Source of the DNA: Flavobacterium antarcticum DSM 19726
GTDB lineage: Bacteria; Bacteroidota; Bacteroidia; Flavobacteriales; Flavobacteriaceae
NCBI RefSeq assembly: GCF_000419685.1
Contig: NZ_ATTM01000002.1
Location: 416,993 to 480,992, forward strand
DNA length: 64,000 nucleotides
Direction of reading: 5' to 3'
In this document: piece after piece, positions 1 through 7,761 of the stretch
Layout: the number at the start of each line of letters is the position of its first letter
How positions within the stretch are numbered: the stretch's first letter is position 1
Notes under the pieces: model-generated
Told to the model about the DNA's origin: nothing
The model's input: only the letters and a program-made list of their open reading frames with translations
Databases searched by the model: none
Translations under genes and position numbers: made by a program

Positions 1-1
1 A

Positions 2-544
2 AAATCTGCGCAATTAATTCGCGAAGCTAAATTAAAAGGTTTGCAAGTTACTTGCAGCGTTTCGGTTCATCATTTGGTTTTAACCGATGAAAAACTAGAA
101 ACATTTGATACTAGATTTAAAGTTTCGCCACCTTTACGAACTGACGAAGATCGTTTGGCTTTAATTGAAGCGGTAAAAGATGGAACAATTGACGTCATCA
201 CTTCTGATCATAATCCGATGGATATTGAACACAAAAAGATGGAATTCGACTTGGCTAAAAATGGAACAATTGGATTAGAATCGGCGTTTGGAGCTTTAAT
301 GACCGTTCTTCCTGTGGAACTTATAATTGAAAAATTAACTGCAGGAAGAAAGTTGTTTTTGAATATTGAAAGTCAAATCGAAATTGATAAGCCTGCAAAT
401 ATTACATTATTTTCGACAGACGAAAATCACGTTTTCACGAAAGAAAACATTTTATCAAAATCAAAAAATTCAGCTTTTCTTGGTACAGAAATGAAAGGAA
501 AAGTGTACGGAATATATAACAATCAGAAATTAGTTTTAGCATAA
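2..544 (+). CDS. pyrC: Dihydroorotase, C-terminal part (5' end outside window)
   Basis: Dihydroorotase cyclises N-carbamoyl-aspartate to dihydroorotate in pyrimidine synthesis (cytosol, metal dependent). Only the C-terminal part is present: the frame is open to the left window edge, so the TTG at 41 is not a real start. Visible family signs are the zinc-ligand region VSVHHL, the substrate region SPPLRTDEDR, and ITSDHNPMD carrying the catalytic Asp and a His. The rest forms the end of the amidohydrolase barrel and a small beta domain. The next gene starts 2 bases after the stop, so three genes probably form one operon. An amidohydrolase of another specificity is possible but less likely given the SDHNP motif. 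Confidence 0.9.
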   Translation, partial: KSAQLIREAKLKGLQVTCSVSVHHLVLTDEKLETFDTRFKVSPPLRTDEDRLALIEAVKDGTIDVITSDHNPMDIEHKKMEFDLAKNGTIGLESAFGALMTVLPVELIIEKLTAGRKLFLNIESQIEIDKPANITLFSTDENHVFTKENILSKSKNSAFLGTEMKGKVYGIYNNQKLVLA

Positions 545-546
545 AT

Positions 547-870
547 ATGGATACTTTTCAAGAAGGAAAAAAAATAGCAACTATAAGCTACATTACTATT
601 ATAGGTACAATTATCGCTTTTACGATGAATAGCGAAAAGAAAAATGATTTTGCTGCGTTTCATATTCGCCAAGCATTAGGAATTTTTATTACATTTTTCG
701 CATTTGGTTACATCATCGGCTATTTTAACAGTTGGATGATTACCTCGGCATTTTGGGTATTCATTTTCGTACTTTGGATGTACGGCTTTTTAGGTGCTTT
801 AGAAGGAAAAAAACGATTAGTACCGATTGTTGGACCGTTGTATCAAAAACTATTTACAGCTAAAAAATAA
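547..870 (+). CDS. Small membrane protein, DUF4870/Tic20-like
   Basis: A 107-residue integral membrane protein with about three hydrophobic segments (roughly residues 13-30, 43-62 and 66-86). A polar AAFHIRQALG stretch sits between the first two, typical of the DUF4870/Tic20-like family in which an FHxxQ-type motif joins helices. The role in the family is not established. It begins 2 bases after pyrC and ends 2 bases before the esterase gene, so it is translated from the same message. Nothing suggests a link to pyrimidine synthesis. Assigning it to DUF4870 is inference from topology and the motif. Confidence 0.75.
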   Translation: MDTFQEGKKIATISYITIIGTIIAFTMNSEKKNDFAAFHIRQALGIFITFFAFGYIIGYFNSWMITSAFWVFIFVLWMYGFLGALEGKKRLVPIVGPLYQKLFTAKK

Positions 871-872
871 GT

Positions 873-1532
873 ATGAAATTATCATTAGAATACCTTGTTA
901 GAGAACCGAAAATAAAAGCAGACAAAAATCCACTAATCTTATTATTGCACGGTTACGGAAGTAATGAGCAAGACTTGTTTTCCTTCGCAAGCGAATTGCC
1001 AGAAGAATATTATGTGATTGCGGCAAGAGCTCCTTACGATTTACAATACGGAAGTTACGCTTGGTATGCCATCAATTTTGACGCGGATGAAAATAAATTT
1101 TCAGACCACAATCAAGCGATGCAATCACGCAATTTAATCTCAAAATTCATTGACGAATTAATTCAGAATTATCCAATAGATTCAAATGATTTTACATTAT
1201 TAGGCTTTAGCCAAGGAACTATTTTGAGTTATGCTGTAGCACTTTCCTATCCTGAAAAAGTACAACGTGTTGTAGCTTTAAGTGGATATTTGAATGAGGA
1301 AATTATCGCAACAAATTATAAAAACAATGATTTTTCAAAATTGAAAATATTTGTTTCGCACGGTTCAGTGGATCAAGTGATTCCGATTAGTTGGGCGAGA
1401 AAAGCGCCTGGAATTCTTACTTCATTAAATATTCCAAATGAATTTAGAGAATATGAGGTAGGACACGGAGTTGCTCCGCAAAACTTTGCTGATTTAAAAA
1501 ACTGGTTACAAAGAACGAAAAGCTCCAATTAG
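873..1532 (+). CDS. Alpha/beta hydrolase, phospholipase/carboxylesterase family
   Basis: A cytosolic serine esterase of the small carboxylesterase/phospholipase family (YpfH/EstB-like), 219 residues, normal length. The oxyanion region LLLHGYGSNEQD is at residues 23-34. The nucleophile Ser113 lies in GFSQG, the acid is probably Asp167 (SHGSVDQVIP) and His198 lies in VGHGV, giving a complete triad. There is no signal peptide. The substrate is unknown; members hydrolyse short acyl esters or lysophospholipids. It is the third gene of the pyrC operon. Its last codons and stop fall inside the terminator hairpin, so coding and termination signals overlap. Confidence 0.85.
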   Translation: MKLSLEYLVREPKIKADKNPLILLLHGYGSNEQDLFSFASELPEEYYVIAARAPYDLQYGSYAWYAINFDADENKFSDHNQAMQSRNLISKFIDELIQNYPIDSNDFTLLGFSQGTILSYAVALSYPEKVQRVVALSGYLNEEIIATNYKNNDFSKLKIFVSHGSVDQVIPISWARKAPGILTSLNIPNEFREYEVGHGVAPQNFADLKNWLQRTKSSN

Positions 1533-1543
1533 GAGCTTTTTTG
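1518..1543. terminator. Intrinsic terminator shared by convergent genes
   Basis: Nine-base arms AAAAGCTCC (1518-1526) and GGAGCTTTT (1532-1540) with a 5-base loop, followed by more T residues. The TAG stop of the esterase gene (1530-1532) lies in the loop and right arm. A-runs on the left side let it also end the opposite-strand gene that stops at 1546. Confidence 0.85.
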
Positions 1544-1545
1544 TT

Positions 1546-2049
1546 TTAACGTTTCGGATAAATAACCGTTTCTGCAACTTCAAACGAAACTGTTTTATCA
1601 TCGTTGATAAAATACTTAATTATTGATTCTCCCCAAGTAGTTCCATCGTTAAAATCGGCAATGATCCATCGGTGGTTTAAAACCTTTGCTTTATTGATAA
1701 TGAATTTTCGTTCTGATAATTTCTCAAATCCAGTATACGGATTTCCTTCAGGCTTATCATTAAACGAAATCAATTGGTCTTTTACAAAAGGAATTAATTT
1801 TTGGTAATCTAAAAATTCGCCCGTTTGTTTATCTTCAAAATAATCTTGTGCATTTTGATTGGTTTCCAATGAGAAATAATTGGCATCAAACAAATTGTTA
1901 TTTACAACACTCAACGAATCATGTAGCTTTTTATCCAACTTGCTGTATCGCTCTTTCTCAAATTTCTGATCTTTTGAAAAGTAGGCAAACGTGAACACAT
2001 TAAATAAAAGGGCTAAAATAAAAAGATATAACAATAACGATTTTCTCAT
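1546..2049 (-). CDS. Conserved hypothetical, membrane-anchored
   Basis: A 167-residue protein I do not recognise by function. The N-terminus has a basic MRK start and one hydrophobic stretch (about residues 4-24) that could be a signal anchor. Residues 30-60 are charged and probably helical. The C-terminal half is mixed alpha/beta, with FNDGTTWGE and a Tyr/Phe-rich end, and likely faces the periplasm. No lipobox cysteine or catalytic motif is visible. It follows the metallo-hydrolase gene by 9 bases on the same strand and is probably co-transcribed with it. It ends at a terminator shared with the convergent esterase. Confidence 0.7.
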   Translation of the reverse strand: MRKSLLLYLFILALLFNVFTFAYFSKDQKFEKERYSKLDKKLHDSLSVVNNNLFDANYFSLETNQNAQDYFEDKQTGEFLDYQKLIPFVKDQLISFNDKPEGNPYTGFEKLSERKFIINKAKVLNHRWIIADFNDGTTWGESIIKYFINDDKTVSFEVAETVIYPKR

Positions 2050-2058
2050 AAAAGATAA

Positions 2059-2823
2059 TTAAATAGTAAGTTCTAAATTGTCGTAAGCCAAATAAACATT
2101 AGCAGGTAGTTCGTTTTGAACTGCTTCATGCATGCCGAAATTATGACTAATGTGAGTTAAATATGTTTTTTCAGGAGCTACTTTTTTAATGAAATCAAGC
2201 GCTTCTTCCAAATTAAAATGAGTAGGATGCGGTTCTTTTCGTAAAGTATTAATCACCAAGACTTTTACACCCTTAATTTTCTCAATTTCAACATCTTCTA
2301 TAGTTTTGACGTCTGTTAAATAGACAAAATCGCCAATGCGGTATCCAAAAACTTGTAAACCGCCATGACACGCGTTTATTGGAATTATAGTTTGGTTGTT
2401 AACCTCAAAAGGTTCGTCTTTATCAACAGGAATTGGCAAAACTGATGGCGCTCCAGGATACTTATTTTCAGTTCTAAAGATGTAATCAAACCGTTTTGCT
2501 AAATTCTCTAGAACTCTTGGATGACCATATAGCGGAATATCGCCTTGCTTAAAGTAAAAAGGGCGAATGTCGTCCAAACCGGCAGTATGATCCGCATGTT
2601 CATGGGTAAAAAGCAAAGCGTCCATACGACTGCAACCCGATTGTAGCATTTGATACCTAAAATCAGGACCACAATCAATCACAATTGAAAAGTTTTCATC
2701 GTAAACCCAAACGGCAACGCGAAGTCTTTTATCTCTTGGATCGAGACTTTTACATACAGCATCTGTGCATCCTATCACAGGAATGCCTTGAGAAGTTCCA
2801 GTACCTAAAAAATAAACGTTCAA
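2059..2823 (-). CDS. MBL-fold metallo-hydrolase, PhnP-like (TTG start)
   Basis: A cytosolic metallo-beta-lactamase-fold hydrolase of the PhnP/RNase Z-like branch, 254 residues. The metal motif THEHADHTAGLDD (residues 73-85) gives His74, His76, Asp78 and His79. A further Asp is in YLTDVKT and a His in LTHISHNFG. The N-terminal FLGTGTSQGIPVIGC, with cysteines at about 19 and 24, is typical of PhnP-like proteins, which hydrolyse cyclic phosphodiesters. No phosphonate genes lie nearby, so the substrate is open. No upstream ATG fits: the TTG at 2823 places the initiator directly before NVYFLGTG, as in relatives. A TATTTTTG box lies just upstream. Confidence 0.85.
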   Translation of the reverse strand: MNVYFLGTGTSQGIPVIGCTDAVCKSLDPRDKRLRVAVWVYDENFSIVIDCGPDFRYQMLQSGCSRMDALLFTHEHADHTAGLDDIRPFYFKQGDIPLYGHPRVLENLAKRFDYIFRTENKYPGAPSVLPIPVDKDEPFEVNNQTIIPINACHGGLQVFGYRIGDFVYLTDVKTIEDVEIEKIKGVKVLVINTLRKEPHPTHFNLEEALDFIKKVAPEKTYLTHISHNFGMHEAVQNELPANVYLAYDNLELTI

Positions 2824-2839
2824 AAGTGATAATTTTTTA

Positions 2840-2847
2840 CAAAAATA
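2840..2847 (-). promoter_or_regulatory. -7 box TATTTTTG for the MBL hydrolase
   Basis: CAAAAATA on the plus strand reads TATTTTTG on the minus strand, matching the Bacteroidota -7 consensus TAnnTTTG. Transcription would start near 2833, about 10 bases before the TTG start codon. No convincing -33 element is visible. Confidence 0.45.
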
Positions 2848-2855
2848 AGATAAAA

Positions 2856-2888
2856 TTCGTTCTATAATGCCCTATTTTACTAACTTTG
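2856..2888 (+). promoter_or_regulatory. Bacteroidota-type promoter TTCG-N21-TAACTTTG
   Basis: A perfect -7 box TAACTTTG (2881-2888) with a TTCG -33-like element at 2856-2859 and a 21-base spacer. Predicted transcription start is near 2894. The box overlaps the TTG that opens the longest reading frame, so it rules that start out and supports the ATG at 2916. Confidence 0.6.
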
Positions 2889-2915
2889 TTACTTATTAAA
2901 ATGCAACTTATTTTC

Positions 2916-4376
2916 ATGGATACTGAAATAATATTGAAAGGTGATAAAGTCATCGAACAAATCCCTTCTATCAAAGACAAAGCACTTCGAATTAATCTGA
3001 ACGAAAACATTTACGGTACTTTTGCCGAAATTGGTGCAGGACAAGAAACTGTTCGGCATTTTTTTAGAACAGGTGGTTCGTCTGGAACTATTGCTAAAGC
3101 AATGTCGGCTTACGATAAAGATTTTAGCGATTCTATTTATGGAATCGAGACAGACGGTCGTTATGTAACTGAAAGTCGTTTGAAAAAAATGCTTTCGCAC
3201 GAAGTCAACTTAATAGAAGCAAGACTTAATCGTGAGAAACATCCTAATAAAATGTTCTTTAGTTATGCAAATACAGTAGCAACTATCGACTTTGCAAAGC
3301 AATTTAAAGGCCATGGTTGGGTTGGAATTCGGTACCAATTAGATCCTTCTGCAGATTATAACGAAATTATCATTCACATTCGATTTAAAGAAATGGATGC
3401 GCGTTTGCAACAAGAAACTTTAGGAGTTTTAGGGGTGAATTTAATTTATGGTGCATATTACAAATACAACGATCCTAAAAGATTATTGCGTTATTTATAC
3501 GATCATTTAGACAAAGATCAGTTGGAAATTGATACCATCAACTTTTCAGGTCCTCTTTTTAGCGAAGTCGACAACCGATTGATGAGTTTACAGCTGGTTA
3601 AAAACGGAATGACTGACGCGGTAATGTTCAATCCGGATGGACAAAACATTCTTCCTGCTTCCATTTTATATAAGAAGAATATTCTTGCTTTGAGAGGAAG
3701 CTTCAGACCTGTGACCAAAGTAAACATTGATATGTATGAGAAATCGTATAAGATGTTTGTCCAAGAAAATAAGGTCGATGAAAAAAATACTTTGGTAATT
3801 TTTGAAATTACACTTTCCAACTTGCGTTCTGAAGGTGAAATTGACGAACGTGATTTTATGGATCGAGCGGAACTTTTATGTTCGTTAGGCCACACGGTTA
3901 TGATATCTAATTTCCAAGAATATTATAAAGTGGTTGAATATTTCTCTAATTACACCAAAGCCCGAATGGGATTAGCAATGGGAGTAAATAATTTAGTAGA
4001 TATTTTTGACGAAAAATATTACCGTCATTTAAGCGGTGGAATACTGGAAGCTTTTGGAAAATTGTTCTACCGAGATTTGAAAGTATTCTTATATCCAATG
4101 ATTGACGAAGAAGGACAATTGATCAATTCTGAAAATTTAAAGGTACATCCAAGAATGAAGGAATTGTATAAATTCTTTAAATTCAACGGAAAAGTAATTG
4201 ATATAGAAGAGGTAGACGAAAATCACCTTCAAATTTTCTCACGTGAAGTGCTGAAAATGATTAGCAAAGGAAAACTTGGCTGGGAAGGAATGCTTCCTCA
4301 AGGTATTGCAGAGTTAATTAAAGAACACCACCTTTTTGGTTATGGTGAAACTAAATTACTTGAAAAGACAAATTAA
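2916..4376 (+). CDS. Conserved protein of unknown function, ~486 aa
   Basis: A 486-residue soluble protein whose biochemical role I cannot name. Similar proteins are, as I recall, spread over several phyla with unreliable names such as TonB receptor or nucleotidyltransferase; nothing here supports a receptor, since there is no signal peptide, plug or barrel. Recognisable stretches are FAEIGAGQETVRHFF, TGGSSGTIAKAMSAYDKDFSD, GVLGVNLIYGAYY, AVMFNPDGQN and LSGGILEAFGKLFYRDLKVF. The Gly-rich start and GGSSGT could form a nucleotide or phosphate site, which is inference. The start at 2916 is preferred over 2886 (TTG) and 2901 because the promoter lies at 2856-2888. It is a single-gene unit ending at a strong terminator. 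Confidence 0.8.
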   Translation: MDTEIILKGDKVIEQIPSIKDKALRINLNENIYGTFAEIGAGQETVRHFFRTGGSSGTIAKAMSAYDKDFSDSIYGIETDGRYVTESRLKKMLSHEVNLIEARLNREKHPNKMFFSYANTVATIDFAKQFKGHGWVGIRYQLDPSADYNEIIIHIRFKEMDARLQQETLGVLGVNLIYGAYYKYNDPKRLLRYLYDHLDKDQLEIDTINFSGPLFSEVDNRLMSLQLVKNGMTDAVMFNPDGQNILPASILYKKNILALRGSFRPVTKVNIDMYEKSYKMFVQENKVDEKNTLVIFEITLSNLRSEGEIDERDFMDRAELLCSLGHTVMISNFQEYYKVVEYFSNYTKARMGLAMGVNNLVDIFDEKYYRHLSGGILEAFGKLFYRDLKVFLYPMIDEEGQLINSENLKVHPRMKELYKFFKFNGKVIDIEEVDENHLQIFSREVLKMISKGKLGWEGMLPQGIAELIKEHHLFGYGETKLLEKTN

Positions 4377-4391
4377 TTTCAGATTAGAATA

Positions 4392-4431
4392 AAAAAATCT
4401 CCAACGCTTTAAAAAGTTTTGGAGATTTTTT
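4392..4431. terminator. Intrinsic terminator, bidirectional
   Basis: Thirteen-base arms AAAAAATCTCCAA (4392-4404) and TTGGAGATTTTTT (4419-4431) with a 14-base loop. A-runs and T-runs on either side serve both the 486-residue protein gene and the convergent ytxJ-like gene. Confidence 0.85.
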
Positions 4432-4442
4432 TTGAAATTGAT

Positions 4443-4829
4443 TTAAGCAAACTGTTCTAATGAACTTGCATCAATACTTTCATGCGAAGCGTCATAAATT
4501 GACTTACCGTCTTTCAATACGATCATCTGAGGCGATTGATGCGTGACGTCAAAACGTGCTGCAATTTCGTTTGAAATAGGTCGGTATTCAATTAAATCTA
4601 AAAAATAAATTTCCATTTTATCTGCTGGAATCGCGTATGTATTTTCAAAACTTTTCAACACAAATCGGCTGATGCTGCATCTTGTGCTGTGTTTAAAAAG
4701 CACTACCACTTTTTCGTTTGATTGTTGTTCTGCATGATCTAAATCTTCCATGGACTCTAAATAATTCCATGCTAATTTTGAACTTTCTTTTCCTTCGCTT
4801 TTCGCAAACATTCCTCCAAATATACCCAT
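4443..4829 (-). CDS. ytxJ: Monothiol bacilliredoxin (YtxJ/BrxC family)
   Basis: A 128-residue thioredoxin-fold protein of the YtxJ family (DUF2847). Members reduce mixed disulfides of proteins with bacillithiol in the cytosol. The motif HSTRCSIS places the active Cys51 in a TRCS context, with only one active cysteine as expected for the monothiol type. The later QSPQMIVLKDGK carries the cis-Pro loop that thioredoxin folds use to bind substrate. The about 18-residue N-terminal lead before the fold is charged and without a signal peptide. The presence of this family implies that the cell makes bacillithiol, but no bsh genes are in the window. Confidence 0.9.
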   Translation of the reverse strand: MGIFGGMFAKSEGKESSKLAWNYLESMEDLDHAEQQSNEKVVVLFKHSTRCSISRFVLKSFENTYAIPADKMEIYFLDLIEYRPISNEIAARFDVTHQSPQMIVLKDGKSIYDASHESIDASSLEQFA

Positions 4830-4966
4830 TTTGTCAGTTTTTATGCCAATTTGTCGTTAAATTCAAAATAAAAAGTACCAAAATGGCGCTAACTTTACTA
4901 TGGAATATAAATTGACGTTCTGTTATCAAAGTTAGAAAAATATAATTTAAATATAAGACACAACAT

Positions 4967-7561
4967 ATGAACATTAACAATTTTACAATCAAATCCCAAG
5001 AGGCGATTCAAAAAGCTCAGATGTTGACTCAAATGGGAGGCCAACAACAGATTGAAAACGAACACATTTTCAAAGCTATTTTTGAAGTAGACGAAAATGT
5101 CGCTCCATACCTACTCAAGAAACTAAATGTAAATGTCGATTTATTCAAGCAAATCTTGGATAAAATGATTGAATCGTTTCCAAAAGTTTCTGGAGGCGAA
5201 ATCAGCCTTTCGCGCGAAGCGAATGCTACTTTAAACGAAGCAGAAATTATTGCTAAAAAAGGTGCTGACGAATACGTTTCGATTGAACATTTAATTTTAG
5301 CCATTTTCCAATCAAAAAGCAAAGTTGCTCAAGCCTTAAAAGATCAAGGAGTAACCAGAAAAGGATTAGAAAGCGCGATCGAAGAATTAAGAAAAGGAGA
5401 ACGAGTAACTTCACAATCGGCTGAAGAAACGTATAATTCGTTAAATAAATATGCTAAAAATCTAAATGAATTAGCTCGAAACGGAAAGCTTGATCCTGTG
5501 ATAGGACGAGATGAAGAAATTCGACGGGTTTTGCAGATTTTAACGCGTAGAACGAAAAACAACCCAATGTTAGTGGGTGAACCAGGAGTTGGTAAAACCG
5601 CGATTGCAGAAGGTTTGGCACATCGAATTGTAGATGGCGACGTACCAGATAATCTAAAGGACAAAATTATTTTCTCCTTAGATATGGGAGCTTTGATTGC
5701 TGGTGCAAAATATAAAGGGGAATTTGAAGAACGACTAAAATCGGTAGTGAAGGAAGTAACTTCTGCCGACGGTGACATCGTTTTATTCATCGACGAAATC
5801 CATACTTTAATTGGAGCTGGTGGTGGCGATGGCGCGATGGATGCTGCGAATATCTTGAAACCTGCTTTGGCAAGAGGTGAATTAAGAGCAATTGGAGCAA
5901 CAACTCTAGACGAATATCAGAAATATTTTGAAAAAGATAAAGCCTTAGAGCGTCGTTTTCAGAAAGTAATGGTGGATGAACCAGATACTGAAAGTGCTAT
6001 TTCAATTCTACGTGGAATTAAAGAAAAGTACGAAACACACCATAAAGTCCGAATCAAAGATGATGCAATTATTGCTGCAGTAGAACTTTCGCAACGATAT
6101 ATTACCAACCGATTTTTACCGGATAAAGCGATTGATTTAATGGATGAAGCAGCTTCCAAATTGCGAATGGAAATCAATTCAAAACCAGAAGAATTAGATG
6201 TTTTGGATCGCAAAATCATGCAGTTGGAAATTGAAATCGAAGCAATTAAAAGGGAAAAAGACGAAAACAAATTGAAAGGTTTGCATTTGGATTTAGCCAA
6301 CCTGAAAGAAGACAGAAACGAAATTTTTACGAAGTGGAAAACTGAGAAAGATTTTGTAGATTCTATTCAAACCGTTAAAACCGAAATTGAAGATTTAAAA
6401 TACGAAGCAGAAAAAGCAGAACGCGACGGCGACTACGGAAAAGTAGCTGAAATTCGTTACGGAAAAATGAAGGAAACGCAAGAGCGACTTGATGTTTTGC
6501 AAAAGGAATTAGCTGAGAATCAAAATGAAACTTCTCTCATTAAAGAAGAAGTTACTCGTGAGGATATTGCTGAAGTGGTGGCAAAATGGACGGGTGTTCC
6601 TGTTATGAAAATGTTGCAAGGCGAACGTGAGAAACTATTGAATCTTGAAAATGAATTGCACCAAAGAGTTGTAGGTCAAGAAGAAGCAATTACGGCTGTA
6701 GCTGATGCGGTACGTAGAAGTCGTGCCGGTTTACAGGATATGAAGAAACCTGTTGGAACGTTCCTATTCTTGGGTACAACTGGTGTTGGAAAAACGGAAT
6801 TGGCGAAAGCCTTAGCAGAATATTTATTCGATGATGAAAATGCGATGACGCGAATTGACATGAGCGAATACCAAGAACGCCACAGCGTGAGCCGTTTAGT
6901 TGGAGCACCTCCTGGATATGTGGGTTATGATGAAGGTGGACAATTAACGGAAGCCGTTCGGAGAAAACCGTATTCCGTTATTCTTTTAGATGAAATTGAA
7001 AAAGCACATCCGGACACCTTTAATATTTTGCTGCAAGTTTTAGATGAAGGTCGATTGACCGATAACAAAGGACGTTTGGCCGACTTTAAAAATTCGATTA
7101 TCATTATGACTTCGAATATGGGAAGTGCAATTATTCAAGAGAAATTTGAAAAAGCAACTTCTAAAGTCGCAATCGAAGATGCAACGGAACAAGCAAAAGT
7201 GGAAGTACTGAATGTATTGAAACAAACGGTCAGACCAGAATTTATTAACCGAATTGATGAGATTGTAATGTTTACGCCTTTAACTCAAAGTAACATCCAG
7301 AAAATCGTGGGATTACAGTTGAAATCGGTGAGTAAGATGCTTTCACAACAGGGAATTACTTTTGATGCAACGCCCGAAGCCGTGGCTTATCTTTCGGAGA
7401 AAGGTTTTGATGCTGAATTTGGCGCAAGACCAGTGAAGAGAGTTATTCAGCGTGACGTAATGAATCCACTTTCAAAAGAGATTTTGAGTAATCAAATTTC
7501 AACAGACAGTATTATTTTACTGGACGCTTTTGATGGAAAGTTGGTTTTTAGAAATCAGTAA
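4967..7561 (+). CDS. clpB: ATP-dependent disaggregase ClpB
   Basis: Hexameric AAA+ chaperone that pulls proteins out of aggregates together with DnaK, in the cytosol. Full length (864 residues), domains in normal order: Clp N domain (about 1-145), AAA1 with Walker A GEPGVGKT at 204-211 and Walker B region LFIDEIHTL, the coiled-coil M domain (about 400-520, rich in E/K) that separates ClpB from ClpA, AAA2 with Walker A GTTGVGKT at 603-610 and LLDEIEKAHPD, and the C-terminal D2 small domain. No internal ATG start is needed; the ATG at 4967 fits the family. No CIRCE or other heat-shock operator is evident upstream. A strong terminator follows. Confidence 0.98.
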   Translation: MNINNFTIKSQEAIQKAQMLTQMGGQQQIENEHIFKAIFEVDENVAPYLLKKLNVNVDLFKQILDKMIESFPKVSGGEISLSREANATLNEAEIIAKKGADEYVSIEHLILAIFQSKSKVAQALKDQGVTRKGLESAIEELRKGERVTSQSAEETYNSLNKYAKNLNELARNGKLDPVIGRDEEIRRVLQILTRRTKNNPMLVGEPGVGKTAIAEGLAHRIVDGDVPDNLKDKIIFSLDMGALIAGAKYKGEFEERLKSVVKEVTSADGDIVLFIDEIHTLIGAGGGDGAMDAANILKPALARGELRAIGATTLDEYQKYFEKDKALERRFQKVMVDEPDTESAISILRGIKEKYETHHKVRIKDDAIIAAVELSQRYITNRFLPDKAIDLMDEAASKLRMEINSKPEELDVLDRKIMQLEIEIEAIKREKDENKLKGLHLDLANLKEDRNEIFTKWKTEKDFVDSIQTVKTEIEDLKYEAEKAERDGDYGKVAEIRYGKMKETQERLDVLQKELAENQNETSLIKEEVTREDIAEVVAKWTGVPVMKMLQGEREKLLNLENELHQRVVGQEEAITAVADAVRRSRAGLQDMKKPVGTFLFLGTTGVGKTELAKALAEYLFDDENAMTRIDMSEYQERHSVSRLVGAPPGYVGYDEGGQLTEAVRRKPYSVILLDEIEKAHPDTFNILLQVLDEGRLTDNKGRLADFKNSIIIMTSNMGSAIIQEKFEKATSKVAIEDATEQAKVEVLNVLKQTVRPEFINRIDEIVMFTPLTQSNIQKIVGLQLKSVSKMLSQQGITFDATPEAVAYLSEKGFDAEFGARPVKRVIQRDVMNPLSKEILSNQISTDSIILLDAFDGKLVFRNQ

Positions 7562-7579
7562 TTAAAATTTATAGTGTTG

Positions 7580-7615
7580 AAAAGGACTTTTGCAATTAAG
7601 CATAAGTCCTTTTTT
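7580..7615 (+). terminator. Intrinsic terminator of clpB
   Basis: Arms AAAAGGACTT (7580-7589) and AAGTCCTTTT (7604-7613), 14-base loop, then more T residues. It lies 20 bases after the clpB stop. Confidence 0.85.
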
Positions 7616-7749
7616 AATTTAAATTTTTTTGCGATTTTTAATTTGCATAAGCGGCAACAATAAACCAAGAAAAAGATATTTTTTTCAACACAAACTTCTA
7701 CCTTACGTAAAATTGCGAGGAAGAATATATTAGAATAAGAAGCGTAAAC

Positions 7750-7757
7750 TATTTTTG
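7750..7757 (+). promoter_or_regulatory. -7 box TATTTTTG directly before the PAS kinase start
   Basis: TATTTTTG ends only 4 bases before the ATG at 7762. With the usual 5-7 base gap the message would begin at or within a base or two of the start codon. No clear -33 element is seen. Confidence 0.35.
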
Positions 7758-7761
7758 ACAA

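Noticed and set aside
4830..4966. CIRCE-type heat-shock operator before clpB
   Set aside because: No TTAGCACTC-N9-GAGTGCTAA-like inverted repeat is present; only AT-rich sequence with a TAACTTTA that is an imperfect -7 box.
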